From Gammaproteobacteria bacterium (GTDB lineage Bacteria > Pseudomonadota > Gammaproteobacteria > UBA6429 > Thiohalophilaceae), in contig JAFLJQ010000272.1 in assembly GCA_022712915.1 (NCBI GenBank), positions 1 to 34,446 of the forward strand: a stretch of DNA of 34,446 bases. Direction: 5' to 3'. Within the stretch, counting starts at the first letter, position 1; each line of letters begins with the position of its first letter. Below the pieces are notes generated by a model, which saw nothing but the letters and a program-made list of their open reading frames with translations, was not told the DNA's origin and searched no databases. Both the position numbers and the translations under genes were made by a program. Shown one piece after another: positions 33,553 through 34,446 of this stretch.

Positions 33553-34329
33553 TCAACCACCACTATTATTCTTAACAGCATAATTCATATCGATAGAGGC
33601 CGCTGCGGCACCCACAACAACAGCACCGCCGACAACCAAAGCAACCCACCCAGCAGGTGTTGCCACGAGAAGAAAAGCAATACCGGCATTGACGATAGCA
33701 GCACCCAATGCAAAACTACTCGAATCAATAAGCAACGCCCGTTCCCGGTAATCACTTGCTTTATAAGTATTGTGGATACGGTCTACTCTTGAACCAAAAT
33801 CGATCACCGCTAATCCGTTGCCTAAAAATTTAGCCTATTTACTGTAGTTCACCAGATTGCTGGCCTGTCCCTGACTGGTAATATTGAGTTTGGCGATGTT
33901 GCGGCTGTTGCGAGCAATGTTAGTGGCTCGGGAGGGATGACCCAGAGGGATACCTTTTCTTGCCTTTGATGCGGCGGTGACAGAAGCCAGTTCATACCGG
34001 AATTGTAGTTGCATTTGTTGAAAGGCAGAAACGGCCTTTTGCTTGGCCAGAACTCGTGCTGCCGGATTGGTCTTCATCACCTTGCGGTATTCCATCAGGG
34101 CATCCTGATATTTTTTCACCGCCAGACCGAAGCCCTGCACACGATTGGCATACATACTGGTCGTTGCGCCTATCATGCCAATTTGCTGTTCCTTTAATTT
34201 GGCCATAATATCCGCAAGGGCCAAGGTATTATCTTCCCCAAAAGACAGGCTCAGGTTCGTCAGATTCTGTACTGTTGGCCCCGCCCCCAATTGACCCAGT
34301 AGATTGGGTGTAACTCTCACACTGATCAT
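33553..34329 (-). pseudogene. Unknown protein gene interrupted by an in-frame TAG stop (164 + 93 codons)
   Basis: From ATG 34329 a 164-residue helical, Gln/Ala/Lys-rich segment (e.g. YANRVQGFGLAVKKYQDALM) is read to TAG at 33837-33835. The same frame then continues without another stop for 93 codons: AKFLGNGLAVIDFGSRVDRI, a polar stretch, then two strongly hydrophobic Gly/Ala/Val segments (FALGAAIVNAGIAFLLVATP and ALVVGGAVVVGAAAA), ending NNSGG. The second part alone could start only at GTG 33807 or later. Continuity of frame, composition and spacing suggests one 258-codon gene with a nonsense mutation or rare readthrough. Coiled N part plus glycine-zipper C part suggests a membrane-inserting protein; no family was recognised. 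The start overlaps the upstream gene's stop (ATGA). Confidence 0.6.
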
Positions 34330-34446
34330 TTTCGTTGAAATTTCACCACATTATTCGGTAATAGAATCGGTTTAAGGTAAAAATTTTTGACTTCCTCCCA
34401 AGCCTTATCAAATTGCTGACTGAGAAGAATCGAGCGAAAAGTTAGC
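34326..34446 (-). CDS. C-terminal end of an unidentified gene (cut by window edge)
   Basis: The minus-strand frame entering from the right edge is open for 39 codons (LTFRSILLSQQFDKAWEEVK, then LPNNVVKFQRK) and stops at TGA 34328-34326. That stop overlaps the next gene's ATG as ATGA, implying translational coupling with the amber-split gene. The residue composition is normal for coding sequence. Identity cannot be determined from this tail. Confidence 0.6.
   Translation of the reverse strand, partial: LTFRSILLSQQFDKAWEEVKNFYLKPILLPNNVVKFQRK

Noticed and set aside
33835-33837. TAG as a recoded (pyrrolysine-like or suppressed) sense codon
   Set aside because: Several intact genes here end in TAG (the cyclase, lipoprotein, SRPBCC and tag genes), and no recoding element was seen. 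A nonsense mutation is simpler.

Overview
The window looks like chromosomal DNA of a gammaproteobacterium of moderate-to-low GC. The conserved cysQ-nudE / yrfG neighbourhood, the typA-pip-dtd run, a class I DAHP synthase, BarA/RpfC-type hybrid kinases and Tag all resemble gammaproteobacterial proteins, and the intergenic DNA is AT-rich. No rRNA, tRNA, CRISPR array, intact transposase or prophage was seen.

Layout. 0-3.3 kb: a (GAGGTT)12 microsatellite in degraded or unassigned sequence, a TauE/SafE permease and two unrecognised proteins. 3.3-5.9 kb: cysQ, an internally deleted nudE, yrfG (divergent) and a YkgJ-type cysteine-cluster protein. 5.9-9.1 kb: a membrane hybrid histidine kinase overlapping a GGDEF cyclase gene. 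9.1-13.7 kb: a minus-strand run of typA, a membrane protein, pip, dtd and a lipoprotein. 13.8-16.2 kb: a two-gene unit for a small exported protein and a secreted HExxH metalloprotease with DUF11 repeats and a CFI-box tail. 16.3-20.4 kb: an orphan OmpR-type regulator, YchJ, a rhomboid protease, an alpha/beta hydrolase and a YbaK-domain deacylase with a clear terminator. 20.5-23.3 kb: a 49-codon membrane peptide gene, DAHP synthase and an orphan Tat-exported TRAP binding protein. 23.6-26.4 kb: a PAS-PAS-GGDEF-EAL protein. 26.4-31.2 kb: two copies of a MITE-like element around a DUF2461 gene, then a second hybrid kinase. 31.4-33.1 kb: an SRPBCC-WYL regulator-Tag operon. 33.1-34.4 kb: a zone of gene decay with a hydrolase remnant, a frame-disrupted membrane gene and a gene split by an in-frame TAG.

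How the genes relate. Signalling is the main theme: two hybrid kinases, one orphan response regulator and two c-di-GMP proteins, one cyclase being translationally coupled to its kinase. The most informative regulatory signal is a nearly identical 24-bp palindrome (CTCCTGACA-N6-TGTCAGGAG) just downstream of likely -10 boxes, in front of both the DUF2461 gene and the SRPBCC-WYL-tag operon. It suggests a small regulon run by the WYL protein encoded here. Other notable items are the MITE pair, the Nudix-less NudE and the amber-split gene at the right edge. Starts were chosen by family alignment and Shine-Dalgarno evidence and are explained in each entry.
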